Shown: positions 50,870 through 60,046, counted from the first letter of the stretch. The stretch: DNA of 64,000 nt from CAINVV01 sp963663005 (GCA_963663005.2 CAXXHH010000014.1:434001-498000), one strand, 5' to 3'. The notes: a model not told the origin generated them from the sequence alone. Made by a program: numbers and translations.

Positions 50870-51151
50870 ATGGCAAGTATTAGACGACTGAAGAAAGAAA
50901 TAGGATTTCTTTCTTCCCAATTGATCGGTGACAGCATCGATTTTGTACAGACCTTTAATGGCAAGGAGTTAGAGGCCATGGCTGTTATTGACCAGGTGGT
51001 TGTTTTGCACAACGACACGGTTGATAAGATTAACAATCCTGACGGAAAAGACAATCCAAAAATTGTTAAGGCTTTTTACAAGAAGCTGAAGAAGGATTAC
51101 ATTACGGGAGTCAACGATTCTTACAAAAGGCTTGAAGAGCTTGTAAAATAA
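50870..51151 (+). CDS. Small conserved protein of unknown function
   Basis: A 93-residue, highly charged helical protein starting MASIRRLKKEIGFLSSQLIG. There is no signal peptide or known motif; YKRLEELVK ends the chain in a likely coiled helix. It closes the run that begins at 46752 and is followed by a perfect-stem terminator. Its short spacing from the lipoprotein gene suggests the same transcript. I cannot assign a function. Confidence 0.7.
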   Translation: MASIRRLKKEIGFLSSQLIGDSIDFVQTFNGKELEAMAVIDQVVVLHNDTVDKINNPDGKDNPKIVKAFYKKLKKDYITGVNDSYKRLEELVK

Positions 51152-51154
51152 GAG

Positions 51155-51194
51155 AAAATGAAAAAAGATGGGCAAGCCCATCTTTTTTCATTTT
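51155..51194. terminator. Perfect 19-bp bidirectional terminator
   Basis: Arms of 19 bases (51155-51173 and 51176-51194) are exact reverse complements around a two-base AA gap; the GC core is GATGGGC/GCCCATC with A6 and T6 tracts on each side. It ends both the plus-strand 93-residue gene and the minus-strand S41 protease, whose TGA (51188-51190) lies inside the right arm. Confidence 0.85.
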
Positions 51195-52816
51195 ACGCTG
51201 ACCATCTTGTCTTTGCTGTTTATCGTTTTGACGGCTTCCAGCAAGGTATTGTCTATGGAGCTGATTATACTGTAGAATCCCTCTTCTCCCATAATATTTC
51301 GGGCTATATAGGCCATCAACTGCGTTTCAATGATCTTGCCAGAGGTTTTGATTCCTGCCTCGTTTCCTGCAACGCCGCTTTTCGACGCGTATTGGAGAAA
51401 ATCGTTCATTATTCCTCTCTTGCGGAGTAGCTCTGCAAAATCACTGCCCGATTTCAATTTAGCAAGTTCGCTACGGTGCTTGTCTGCATAATCAAAGGCG
51501 AATTGGTAGACAAGTCCCTTTTGCATCAACTTGAATAAGTAGGTCGAATTTCCGGTAGTATCCGCCGGTACAAATATGTCAGGCATGATGCCGCCGCCGC
51601 CATACACCACTCTTTTTAACCGGGTGTAATATTTTACTGTATCTGCCAGATGAATACTATCCTTTTGTTCAAATTCGCCATGAACATATCGTCTGGTGAT
51701 ATCTGCGTAGTAATCGTCGGTACCTTTCAAATACGGCTTCTGGATGCATCGTCCGGACGGAGTATAATACCTGGCAACTGTAAGTCGAATGGCAGAACCG
51801 TCATAAAACGGAATTTGTTCCTGAACCAATCCCTTTCCGAAAGTTCTCCTGCCGATTATGGTACCCCGATCATTATCCTGAATGGCGCCGGCAAAAATTT
51901 CGCTCGCTGAAGCTGAATACTCATCAACCAGTACCACGACCTTCCTGCCAAAATATCTACCTCTGGCTTCGGCAGTAAACTCTTTCTTAGGCTGAGTTCT
52001 GCCTGCTGTGTAGACAATGAGCTCATCCTTATCGAGTAACTCATTGACCATCCGGATAACTGAACTCATGTAGCCGCCCGGGTTACCACGAAGATCTATA
52101 ATTATCTGTTCCGCGCCGGCGTTGTCTAATTTCGCCAAGGCGGCCATAAATTCCTCGTATGTCTTATCCGCAAAACGACCTACCTTTACATAACCGGTCT
52201 TTGTATCGATCATATAGGAAACATCGACGCTGTAGATCGGGATATCACCTCTTGTAATATTAAAACTCAGCAATTCAGGTAATCCCTTGCGCCAAATCCC
52301 AACTTTAACGTTTGTTCCTTTGGGCCCCCGTAATTTCTTAAACACCAATTCATTCTTTATATTTTTGCCCACCAGGGTAGAATCTCCCACCTTGACAATT
52401 CGATCGCCTGCACGGATTCCCAACTTCTGCGACGGTCCGCCGGATATCACATCGATTACCATCACGGTGTCGTTCTGGATGGAGAACTGAACTCCAATGC
52501 CGCCAAAGTTGCCTGACATCTCCTCAGCGACGCCAACCATCTCTTTCGCAGGAATGTACATGGTATGCGGATCCAGTTGTTTAAGTACTTCCGGAATCGC
52601 ATCCTCGACAATTTTTTTAGAATTGACGGTATCTACATAATTCCCCTCGACCAGGTTAATGACCATATCGAGCTTGCTTTTGCTGTTAAATTGGGTATGC
52701 AGCATTGCCGACAATTTCCTGCTTTGCAATTTGATACCCAACCACACCCCAAAAATCAATGTAAGTGCCAATATCAATGGCATCCAGGTAGATATATTTC
52801 TTTTGCTATTTTCCAT
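51188..52816 (-). CDS. C-terminal processing peptidase (S41), PDZ domain
   Basis: A 542-residue Tsp/CtpA-type protease. One N-terminal membrane anchor (about 11-29) leads to the periplasm. The PDZ domain is at about 95-180 (GIGVQFSI, IRAGDRIVKVGD), and the S41 domain holds the Ser-Lys dyad: Ser305 in EYSASASEIFAGA and Lys328 in TFGKGLVQ. Such enzymes trim C-termini of envelope proteins. Probably co-transcribed with the dCMP deaminase gene 28 bases upstream. A second S41 protein lies at 53426. Confidence 0.92.
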   Translation of the reverse strand: MENSKRNISTWMPLILALTLIFGVWLGIKLQSRKLSAMLHTQFNSKSKLDMVINLVEGNYVDTVNSKKIVEDAIPEVLKQLDPHTMYIPAKEMVGVAEEMSGNFGGIGVQFSIQNDTVMVIDVISGGPSQKLGIRAGDRIVKVGDSTLVGKNIKNELVFKKLRGPKGTNVKVGIWRKGLPELLSFNITRGDIPIYSVDVSYMIDTKTGYVKVGRFADKTYEEFMAALAKLDNAGAEQIIIDLRGNPGGYMSSVIRMVNELLDKDELIVYTAGRTQPKKEFTAEARGRYFGRKVVVLVDEYSASASEIFAGAIQDNDRGTIIGRRTFGKGLVQEQIPFYDGSAIRLTVARYYTPSGRCIQKPYLKGTDDYYADITRRYVHGEFEQKDSIHLADTVKYYTRLKRVVYGGGGIMPDIFVPADTTGNSTYLFKLMQKGLVYQFAFDYADKHRSELAKLKSGSDFAELLRKRGIMNDFLQYASKSGVAGNEAGIKTSGKIIETQLMAYIARNIMGEEGFYSIISSIDNTLLEAVKTINSKDKMVSVK

Positions 52817-52844
52817 TTATCAAATTTGTAAACGCTTTCTTACT

Positions 52845-53276
52845 TTATCCCTTTATTTGTATTACTTCTATTTTTGCTCTGTTCAATAGTTCAATTCCAT
52901 CATTCATATGGTAATTTTCCGAGAAAACCACACGCACAATGCCCGCCTGGATGATTAATTTGGCACATTCTATACATGGTGATGATGTTACATACAACGT
53001 TGCTCCCTCACTGCTATTATGTGATTTTGCAATTTTTGTTATCGCGTTGGCCTCCGCATGAAGCACATAAGGCTTTGTTTTGTTGTCATCATCCTCACAG
53101 ATATTCTCAAATCCGGACGGAGTCCCATTGTATCCATCCGAAATGATCATTTTATTCTTGATCAGCAATGCACCTACCTGCCGCCGGATGCAGTACGAGT
53201 TCTCTGCCCAGACCGCTGCCATTCGAAGGTAACGCTCATCCAACTTTAACTGTTTCTCGTCTGCAACTTTATTCAT
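52845..53276 (-). CDS. dCMP deaminase family protein (ComEB-like)
   Basis: A 143-residue zinc-dependent deaminase that turns dCMP into dUMP for thymidylate synthesis. The zinc site is complete: LHAEANAI (His73, Glu75 as proton shuttle) and SSPCIECAK (Cys101, Cys104). The N-terminal part RRQVGALLIKNKMIISDGYNGTPSGF (landmarks VGALLIKN and DGYNGTPSGF) is typical of the dCMP/ComEB group. Cytoplasmic. It is upstream of the S41 protease gene on the same strand. Confidence 0.92.
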   Translation of the reverse strand: MNKVADEKQLKLDERYLRMAAVWAENSYCIRRQVGALLIKNKMIISDGYNGTPSGFENICEDDDNKTKPYVLHAEANAITKIAKSHNSSEGATLYVTSSPCIECAKLIIQAGIVRVVFSENYHMNDGIELLNRAKIEVIQIKG

Positions 53277-53291
53277 AAATAGGTATATCTG

Positions 53292-53428
53292 TTATTTTGG
53301 ATTTGGGATTTTAGATTTTGGATTGATGGACTCTCCGGTTTTGTTTTAACCTACTAACATTTTACTTTTTTATGTGGTCGTTTGTTCAAACGATGCCAAC
53401 CTATTCCAAAATCGAAAATCCAAAATCA
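53292..53428. repeat. ATTTTGGATT-type repeat, inverted pair overlapping a stop codon
   Basis: Forward arm at 53292-53325 (TTATTTTGGATTTGGGATTT onward) and reverse arm at 53406-53428 (CCAAAATCGAAAATCC onward) lie about 80 bases apart. The reverse arm contains the TGA of the minus-strand S41 lipoprotein gene (53426-53428), so the repeat begins within the stop codon. Both flanking genes are on the minus strand. Confidence 0.75.
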
Positions 53429-54979
53429 TTTTGTTCTTTTCATAATTTGTTGAGGATCAATATACATTTCGTGTGAAAAACGCATTTGATCTTTGGATCC
53501 GAAAATATATTTTGAATTGGCCAGACTGGTTGCGGGGGTAATGGCGGCAGATTTCAAACCCTTAATCCTATCCAGGCATAATTTCAACAGCATTTCATTT
53601 TCATCACCCAATGGCAGCAAATTACCAATATCTTCTTTTGCAGTGAGGTTGGCATCTGGCGCCAGACCTGTTACATAATCAGATACACCCACTGAATTAG
53701 CAATTTTTACAGTTATTGGCTGCATAGCCCATTTATGAGTAGTTACCAGATTTCCTGAATTATCATAATCCTTGATTGTGAATGATCCTACATATTTCCC
53801 AAGGGTATTGGTTCCAACAATTGTCACGTTCATATATGGTCTTAATCCGTTGATCAGGAGTTCACTGGCGGAAGCTGTTTCCTTTGAAACAATAAAATAT
53901 ACATCGCTCAAATTCAGGCTATTAATGGTTGCCTGAGCTGTCGTCGAGGTAGCAGCAATTTTATTTGTAAACTTATTTAAGAAGGAATCTGCTCCGTATT
54001 GCTGCGTGAAATAATCCTGAAGGATGGTATTGTACACACTCTTCGAAAATACCTTGGTCACATCGGTTGAATAGATCATACTTGCAAGATAGGTAGCCGT
54101 CTGAACGGAGCCGCCGCCATTGTATCTCAAATCCACAATGAGCTTCGTGATACCCGCAGTTTTTAATTGTTGCATTACAGTATTCAATCTGAGATCAAAA
54201 TCAGATGTAAAACCATTGTACATCAAATATCCAACTTTTGCACCGTTAACAGTTAACACCTTACTCAGGTATACGGGATCTTCCTGAAGCTGGACAGCGG
54301 TCATCACCGGAGTTGTAGTTGAAGGAACCAGCGTGGTATAGTTATTTGTCAATTTCGCCAAAGTCAAGGCAAATGATTCTTTGGAGATTAAGGACGAATA
54401 GTTAGTCGTGCTTAACTGGGTTCCATCAATCTTAATAAAAATGTCACCCCGCATAAGTCCGGCCTTTTCGGCAGGCGAACCAGGCAGCACATAACGAATC
54501 ACTCCATACACATCGGTTGAATTTGAATTTAGGAGATAGAGCTGAAAATCATATCCCATAGTCTTGGATATACCGGCAATCCAGTTGTCAATAACAGTAT
54601 AATCACTCACAATAAAGGACCATTTGTCCACAACATTGTACTGATAAAGCAGATCGGAAAACAATTTATTCGGGTCGGTGTATTTATTCAGAAAAACATT
54701 TAAACTGTCAAGATTTCTTTTGTAGTTAGTACTTGTTGTTGTAAGTGGCTGATAATAAGTGTTAGTCAAGGAAGAAATCTTATCATTCCACAGATAGTAA
54801 TCATGCATACTAGTCCAAACGAAAGAATTTACTTCAGAAGCAGTGGGGATCGCGGCGGGTCTGCCGGGGGTACCCGTGTCTATTGGGGTCTTCACCAACG
54901 CCTCTTTTCTACATTGCGAAAATGTTAACAATAATACTGTTAACCAGAGCAATAATATGCTCCCTTTATTCCTGTTCAT
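53426..54979 (-). CDS. S41 family peptidase, lipoprotein
   Basis: A 517-residue lipoprotein (signal MNRNKGSILLLWLTVLLLTF, then SQC). A PDZ-like domain (YVLPGSPAEKAGLMRGDIFI) precedes the S41 catalytic core: KLIVDLRYNGGGSV and the nucleophile serine in SKETASASELLINGL. Substrates are unknown; surface S41 lipoproteins are common in Bacteroidota. The frame opens at 55006, but the ATG at 54979 gives the proper lipoprotein signal. It is distinct from the Tsp-type protease at 51188, having no N-terminal membrane anchor helix and a different N-domain. Confidence 0.85.
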   Translation of the reverse strand: MNRNKGSILLLWLTVLLLTFSQCRKEALVKTPIDTGTPGRPAAIPTASEVNSFVWTSMHDYYLWNDKISSLTNTYYQPLTTTSTNYKRNLDSLNVFLNKYTDPNKLFSDLLYQYNVVDKWSFIVSDYTVIDNWIAGISKTMGYDFQLYLLNSNSTDVYGVIRYVLPGSPAEKAGLMRGDIFIKIDGTQLSTTNYSSLISKESFALTLAKLTNNYTTLVPSTTTPVMTAVQLQEDPVYLSKVLTVNGAKVGYLMYNGFTSDFDLRLNTVMQQLKTAGITKLIVDLRYNGGGSVQTATYLASMIYSTDVTKVFSKSVYNTILQDYFTQQYGADSFLNKFTNKIAATSTTAQATINSLNLSDVYFIVSKETASASELLINGLRPYMNVTIVGTNTLGKYVGSFTIKDYDNSGNLVTTHKWAMQPITVKIANSVGVSDYVTGLAPDANLTAKEDIGNLLPLGDENEMLLKLCLDRIKGLKSAAITPATSLANSKYIFGSKDQMRFSHEMYIDPQQIMKRTK

Positions 54980-55003
54980 CACACACAATTTTAACTTAAA
55001 TGA

Positions 55004-55011
55004 CAAAAATA
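55004..55011 (-). promoter_or_regulatory. Putative S41-lipoprotein -7 element
   Basis: TATTTTTG on the minus strand, 25 bases before the ATG at 54979. No -33 element at normal spacing. Bases 55012-55244 between this gene and the divergent sigma factor show no other feature I can name. Confidence 0.35.
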
Positions 55012-55244
55012 CGATATAAAAGCAACCTCACGTTCCTTTAGACAAATTTTTAATACCAATTAAGGCAAATTCATACTATTTAACGCACTTTGTAAGCGAA
55101 ACGCTACAACTGCTAAGTGAAAAATCCACTCTTAGTCAAATAGCCTTTTCATTCCATTATACGATAAAATCAGATTTTAGTTGTAACATCTGTAACTTTA
55201 GGCATTGGTAAATCGTCTTATTGCCAAAAACGGATGAATCCCTG

Positions 55245-55730
55245 ATGACAATTTCCGAATATAACCGAGCCGTTGATGAATGGGCTGATGCCCTATATCG
55301 CTATTGCCTGAAAAATTTGGGGGTAGCTATGAACGCGCAGGACATTGTTCAGGATTGTTATGAGAAGCTTTGGATTCACAGGGCAACCGTTGATTCTGCC
55401 AAAATAAAGTCGTGGCTATTTACCACCGCTCACCATACGATGATAGATGGGATCAGGAAATCGAAGAAGATGAGTCTCCCTGAATCCGGAAAATTACCCG
55501 AGAAATCATTTGATCACGGATACAGCGATTTGCAGGAGGTTCTCCATATGGCGATAGACCGGCTCCCGGAAACGCAAAAATCTGTTCTGCTATTGCGCGA
55601 TTATGAAGGTTATTCCTACCGGGAAATCGGCGAAATGACCAACCTTTCTGAGGCACAGGTGAAAGTGTACATTTATCGGTCAAGAGTTTTTTTAAAGAAT
55701 TTCATTGGCACAATTGATACCGTCCTATGA
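55245..55730 (+). CDS. ECF-type RNA polymerase sigma factor
   Basis: A 161-residue sigma-70-family factor with region 2 (DEWADALYRYCLKNLG, AQDIVQDCYEKLWIH) and region 4 (LPETQKSVLLLRDYEGYSYREIGE, then LSEAQVKVYIYRSR, a helix-turn-helix), lacking regions 1 and 3. It would direct RNA polymerase to a small regulon, likely including its own operon. A TTG at 55221 is open in frame, but the ATG at 55245 is the better start. It overlaps the next gene by ATGA (55727-55730), the usual coupling of a sigma factor with its anti-sigma factor. Confidence 0.9.
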   Translation: MTISEYNRAVDEWADALYRYCLKNLGVAMNAQDIVQDCYEKLWIHRATVDSAKIKSWLFTTAHHTMIDGIRKSKKMSLPESGKLPEKSFDHGYSDLQEVLHMAIDRLPETQKSVLLLRDYEGYSYREIGEMTNLSEAQVKVYIYRSRVFLKNFIGTIDTVL

Positions 55731-56734
55731 AAATAACCAGAGAAAATTACGAAATATGGTTCCTGGATTACCTCGAAGGAAACCTGGATCAGGAGCGGAA
55801 GAGTGAGGTTCATCGTTTTATGGTCCAAAACCCTGATTTAGCCGAAGAGTTTGAAGCTTTATCCCCTGCCCTTCAGCAGGATTTCAGCGTTTACTTCCCG
55901 GAGAAAGATGCATTAAAGCGTGAGTCATTTGACGATCCTGAATACTTTGAAACTGCTGCGATTGCTGGCTTGGAAGGGGATTTGTCTGAAGAGGAAAGAA
56001 GGCAGTTTGAAAACTGGCTGAAGAAGAATCCTGATAAGCGGAGTTTCCTTAGCGATCTTTCCGCAACAAAACTGTATCCTGATCTGCGTGAAAAATTTCC
56101 TGGAAAAGATGGTTTGAAGCGAAGAAATTTCGGGGTCATTCTTTGGACAAGGATCGTTCCGTTGGCTGCAGCAATACTGCTTGCTCTGTTACTTTTTAAT
56201 CCACTGAAAAAGACAGAGCCCAAGTCAAATTTAACTTCAGAAATTGTGGTACCTCCGAAGGTCGTGAGCACTTCAACTGTCGCTGCTATAGCTGAGAGCG
56301 CTATTGCCGGAAACATTAAATCCAGTCCTCCGCCTACTAAAAAAAGGTCGGTGGGAAAAGCGAAAAAGCAGATACAGCCTAGCAGAATTGACAGACAATT
56401 TGATTCTGTCGGATCATTGCAGCCCAGAGTAACTGCAGTAAATTCTTCCTTGCCGGTATTCGCCGATCTTACACTGGTTCCTGTAAAAGACCCGGTCTAC
56501 GCTGTTAGCAACAGAGTCCCGTTGACCGAATTCTTTAAAAATAAGCTTCAGTCGTTAAAGGACAAAAGTCCGAAAGGATTCTACACTCGCGAGGAGGTGA
56601 CTATAGCCGGACTACGTCTCTTCTCCCGGTTACCGGGGAACCATCTGACGGGGAAAAAGGGTAAGGATGGAAAGCTGCAATCCATATACTTCGACACGAA
56701 ACTTCTTGCTATTTCGATACCTGTAAATCGGTAG
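55727..56734 (+). CDS. Probable transmembrane anti-sigma factor with duplicated N-terminal module
   Basis: A 335-residue single-pass membrane protein (helix about 141-158) coupled to the ECF sigma gene. The cytoplasmic part contains two copies of one module, 11-68 and 76-135: LEGNLDQERK matches LEGDLSEEER, QNPDLAEEF matches KNPDKRSFL, and FPEKDALKRESF matches FPGKDGLKRRNF. No zinc-binding HxxxCxxC is present, so this is not a classical ZAS anti-sigma. The periplasmic part is long and basic. Anti-sigma function is inferred from position and topology, not from a known family motif. Confidence 0.7.
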   Translation: MKITRENYEIWFLDYLEGNLDQERKSEVHRFMVQNPDLAEEFEALSPALQQDFSVYFPEKDALKRESFDDPEYFETAAIAGLEGDLSEEERRQFENWLKKNPDKRSFLSDLSATKLYPDLREKFPGKDGLKRRNFGVILWTRIVPLAAAILLALLLFNPLKKTEPKSNLTSEIVVPPKVVSTSTVAAIAESAIAGNIKSSPPPTKKRSVGKAKKQIQPSRIDRQFDSVGSLQPRVTAVNSSLPVFADLTLVPVKDPVYAVSNRVPLTEFFKNKLQSLKDKSPKGFYTREEVTIAGLRLFSRLPGNHLTGKKGKDGKLQSIYFDTKLLAISIPVNR

Positions 56735-56824
56735 TTGTAACTTTTTGAGGCAGGTGTTCGTCCTATGAAAAAAATTGCCATGGTAGTTAACAACTTAGAT
56801 TCTCACAACTCAATAATTTAAAAT

Positions 56825-57727
56825 ATGAAAACAACTTTCCTCCTTTTAGTAATGATTTTGGCCTTGGGATTAAGGGCTCAGGATACAGTTCGCGTAAGCG
56901 TTCTTGGTAAGAATATGGTAACTGTGGTTGAAAACGGCGCCAAAACGGATGTCAAAATTGGAGACACCGTCATCGATGTCAACGATAACAACAAAGACAC
57001 GGTAAAGATCAGGGTTGGAAGAAAGACTCTGGTCATTTCTGAAGGCCACCATGGATCTTCAATAAAATACGATAAGCTTGATGATGAGGAATTTAAACAT
57101 TGGACTGGTCATGACCCCAAATTTAAAGGCCACTGGTCATCGTTCGAGATGGGAGTCAATACTTTTGCTAATGTCAAATATCCCTCCAACTCATCCTATT
57201 TCATGGATCTGAATCACAACAAATCACTGGAAGTAAACATCAATCTTATTAAATACAGCATTGGCTTGCAGAAAAAGAACAATGATATTGGTTTGGTGAC
57301 CGGCCTCGGATTGAATTTCAATGATTATCGCTTTTCCAATCCTATTACCATTGAAAATATTAATGGGATTATTACGCCAATTACGATACCAACCACAGGT
57401 CTGGAGAAATCGAAGTTATCAACGGGATTTTTGACTGTACCGCTACTGCTTGAATTTCAGCTTCCCAGAGAATCCGGACTCTGGCTCTCCTTCGGAGTTA
57501 TTGGCGGGTTAAAAATGGGATCACATACGAAAGTTAAAATCTCAGGAACCAAGACAAAAGATCACAATGATTTTAATATCAATCCTTTCCGAGGGGCCTC
57601 AACCGTGAGGCTGGGCTATAAAGGATTCAATATTTTCGGGACATACTATTTCACCCCGTTCTTCAGGGATGGCAGAGGCCCGGAAATGGATCCGCTAACG
57701 ATTGGGATTGGGCTATTGAATTGGTAA
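56825..57727 (+). CDS. Outer membrane beta-barrel protein (PorT-like family)
   Basis: A 300-residue exported protein with a signal peptide ending LGLRAQ. The N-terminal 80 residues are acidic beta-rich repeats (KIGDTVIDVNDN, KIRVGRKTLVIS). HWSSFEMGVNTF (about 104-115) starts an eight-strand barrel of the OMP_b-brl_2 type with aromatic strand ends, finishing TIGIGLLNW. It is the third gene after a sigma/anti-sigma pair, so it may be the sensed or regulated envelope component. The gap of 90 bases contains no clear promoter, so co-transcription is plausible. Confidence 0.8.
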   Translation: MKTTFLLLVMILALGLRAQDTVRVSVLGKNMVTVVENGAKTDVKIGDTVIDVNDNNKDTVKIRVGRKTLVISEGHHGSSIKYDKLDDEEFKHWTGHDPKFKGHWSSFEMGVNTFANVKYPSNSSYFMDLNHNKSLEVNINLIKYSIGLQKKNNDIGLVTGLGLNFNDYRFSNPITIENINGIITPITIPTTGLEKSKLSTGFLTVPLLLEFQLPRESGLWLSFGVIGGLKMGSHTKVKISGTKTKDHNDFNINPFRGASTVRLGYKGFNIFGTYYFTPFFRDGRGPEMDPLTIGIGLLNW

Positions 57728-57772
57728 AATAGTAAGTGGTTCTTATATTACTGCAACGGAATATAGACTCCC

Positions 57773-57817
57773 AAAAAAAAGAGACCGTCTCAAGTTTTTG
57801 AGACGGTCTCTTTTTTT
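57773..57817. terminator. Strong bidirectional terminator
   Basis: GAGACCGTCTCAA (57781-57793) pairs with TTGAGACGGTCTC (57798-57810), 13 bp with a GTTT loop. Eight A precede and seven T follow, so it works on both strands, between the convergent barrel gene and the carboxylase beta gene. Confidence 0.9.
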
Positions 57818-59345
57818 ACAGCGGGATATTACCGTGTTTTTTCAGCGGATTGGTTTTGTGCTTGTTGTGAGTCATTTCCAACGCCTGGATTAATTTTGCC
57901 CTTGTGTGCCGCGGATAGATTACTTCATCGATATATCCCAACTCGGCTGCTTTATATGGATTAGAAAATGTATCCCGGTAGTTTTCAACGGCCTCGGCCT
58001 TCTGTTCAGGGTTCAATTTGTCGCGATGGATGATGCGGACGGCGCCATCTGCACCCATTACGGCGATTTCGGCCGAAGGATATGCATAATTGATATCTGC
58101 TCCAATATGTTTGCTACTCATAACATCGTAAGCGCCACCATATGCCTTACGCGTAATCATGGTAATTTTGGGGACTGTGGCTTCCGCGAAAGCGTAAAGA
58201 AGCTTTGCACCGTGCCGGATAATACCACCGAATTCCTGGACTGTTCCGGGCAGGAATCCTGGAACGTCGACGAATGTGATGAGCGGAATGTTAAAAGCGT
58301 CGCAGAAGCGAACAAAGCGGGCAGCCTTTACAGAAGAATTAATGTCGAGCACTCCGGCAAGGTAGGCAGGCTGATTGGCAACAATTCCCACGCTATGCCC
58401 TCCCATGCGGGCGAAGCCGATCAGGATATTTGGCGCATAAGCTGGTTGTATTTCAAAGAAATTACGATCATCTACCACTTTATCAATTAATTCCCGCATA
58501 TCGTAGGGCTTATTTGGATCCGCCGGAACCAGCTGATCCAAATCAGGCTCTTCCCGCAGGGTGTCGTCCAGGGTTGGTACGAACGGTGGATCTTCCATGT
58601 TGTTTGAAGGCAAATAGCCAACCAATTCACGGATCATCAGCATGGCATGTTCGTCATCATCGGCAGTCATGTGCGTGACACCACTTTTGCTTCCGTGCGT
58701 CACGGAGCCGCCAAGCTCTTCTTTAGTCACCTCTTCGTGAGTGACTTCTTTGACTACATCTGGTCCGGTGACAAACATATAACTCGACTCCTTAACCATT
58801 ATGATGAAGTCCGTAATGGCTGGTGAATAAACGGCTCCACCGGCACAAGGACCCAATATTGCAGATATCTGAGGAATGACGCCGGAGCTCATCACGTTGC
58901 GATAGAAGATATCAGCATAGCCCGCAAGACTTTGGACACCCTCCTGGATACGAGCTCCACCCGAATCATTCAGTCCGATCACGGGAGCACCCATATTCAT
59001 GGCCAAATCCATAATCTTGATAATCTTATCCGCGTTGGTACGACTCATCGTTCCTCCGAAGACAGTAAAATCCTGTGCGAAAGTGTAAACCAGTCGACCG
59101 TCGATTTTACCATACCCGGTCACCACTCCATCGCCGGAAACAATTGACTTATCCATGTCAAAATCGTGTGTCCGGTGGACGACAAACTTGTCGAACTCAA
59201 CAAAAGTTCCGGGATCCAGAAGATCATTTAAGCGTTCCCTTGCAGTTTTTCTTCCGGCAGCATGCTGTTTGGCGATGCGATCCTGACCTCCGCCTGCTTC
59301 TGCTTCCTGATTTCTTCTCTCCAATTCATTGTATTTGTCAATCAT
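57816..59345 (-). CDS. pccB: Acyl-CoA carboxylase beta (carboxyltransferase) subunit
   Basis: A 509-residue carboxyltransferase of the propionyl/methylmalonyl-CoA type. GTMSRTNADKIIKIMDLAM and NDSGGARIQEGVQSLAGYADI (N-terminal domain) and ADPNKPYDMRELI and PGFLPGTVQEFGGIIRHGAKLLYAF (C-terminal domain) bind the acyl-CoA and biotin. It would transfer carboxyl between biotin and propionyl-CoA, or run as methylmalonyl-CoA decarboxylase. With a biotin carboxylase upstream, a carboxylase role is more likely. Third gene of the biotin carboxylase - carrier - beta set. Confidence 0.88.
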   Translation of the reverse strand: MIDKYNELERRNQEAEAGGGQDRIAKQHAAGRKTARERLNDLLDPGTFVEFDKFVVHRTHDFDMDKSIVSGDGVVTGYGKIDGRLVYTFAQDFTVFGGTMSRTNADKIIKIMDLAMNMGAPVIGLNDSGGARIQEGVQSLAGYADIFYRNVMSSGVIPQISAILGPCAGGAVYSPAITDFIIMVKESSYMFVTGPDVVKEVTHEEVTKEELGGSVTHGSKSGVTHMTADDDEHAMLMIRELVGYLPSNNMEDPPFVPTLDDTLREEPDLDQLVPADPNKPYDMRELIDKVVDDRNFFEIQPAYAPNILIGFARMGGHSVGIVANQPAYLAGVLDINSSVKAARFVRFCDAFNIPLITFVDVPGFLPGTVQEFGGIIRHGAKLLYAFAEATVPKITMITRKAYGGAYDVMSSKHIGADINYAYPSAEIAVMGADGAVRIIHRDKLNPEQKAEAVENYRDTFSNPYKAAELGYIDEVIYPRHTRAKLIQALEMTHNKHKTNPLKKHGNIPL

Positions 59346-59444
59346 CTTTATCCTGAATTAATCTTTTTTCACACGTAATAATTTGTTTTTCATTTGCCGT
59401 ATGGAACCCTCAATGCGATATACATCACTTTGGCGAGCTTTTGT

Positions 59445-59978
59445 TCATGCGGGTTTCTTTGAATCTTTTCCAATCACTACCATCAGCTGATTTCCGTCGA
59501 CCGTATCACCCTCTTTAACAGCCACTTTTGATACAACGCCGTTACAGCCGGCTTTGTATTCAGATTCCATTTTCATGGCCGAAAGGATCACCACCGTTTG
59601 ACCTTTTTCAACATGATCACCCTTTTTAACAAGAACCTTCATTACCTTCCCTGGCATGGGTGATTTGATCGTATCCGTGGTACCATCCTTTTCCCTGCTC
59701 TTTCGTTTTTGGTTGTACCGTGTTTCAGCGTCATTGACGGTGACATCAAACCCAAAATAAATAGTGTTCACCCGATAGGTTTTGGGGTCGTCGGTGGAGA
59801 TTACCTCCACATTGTATGACTTTCCCTCCGAGAGAATTGAATACTCTTCTCCGCTCACCTTTTCAATATCTACGTCGTAGATTCTATTATCGATCGAAAT
59901 AGTAACCAGATTGCCCTTTCGTCTGATCTCTTTAACGATGGCATTTCGATCATTTACCTTAAATTCAAGTTGGGTCAT
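59445..59978 (-). CDS. Biotin carboxyl carrier protein of an acyl-CoA carboxylase
   Basis: A 177-residue carrier. The C-terminal biotinyl domain (about 105-172) contains SAMKMES with the biotinylated Lys136 and the surrounding KSPMPGKVMKVLVKKGDHVEKGQ (landmarks PMPGKV and KKGD). The N-terminal 100 residues are a beta-rich domain that probably docks it to the complex. It shuttles carboxybiotin between the biotin carboxylase and the beta subunit. It is 99 bases ahead of the beta gene and 193 bases, including a repeat pair, after the biotin carboxylase gene. Confidence 0.9.
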   Translation of the reverse strand: MTQLEFKVNDRNAIVKEIRRKGNLVTISIDNRIYDVDIEKVSGEEYSILSEGKSYNVEVISTDDPKTYRVNTIYFGFDVTVNDAETRYNQKRKSREKDGTTDTIKSPMPGKVMKVLVKKGDHVEKGQTVVILSAMKMESEYKAGCNGVVSKVAVKEGDTVDGNQLMVVIGKDSKKPA

Positions 59979-60046
59979 ATTTTTGTTATGAACATTTTAG
60001 TCTTTTTCAATATTAGAACGCTTTCTGGAATTAAAAACATTTTGAA

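Noticed and set aside
57906..58490. 194-residue plus-strand frame opposite the carboxylase beta gene
   Set aside because: Antisense shadow of a strongly conserved enzyme.
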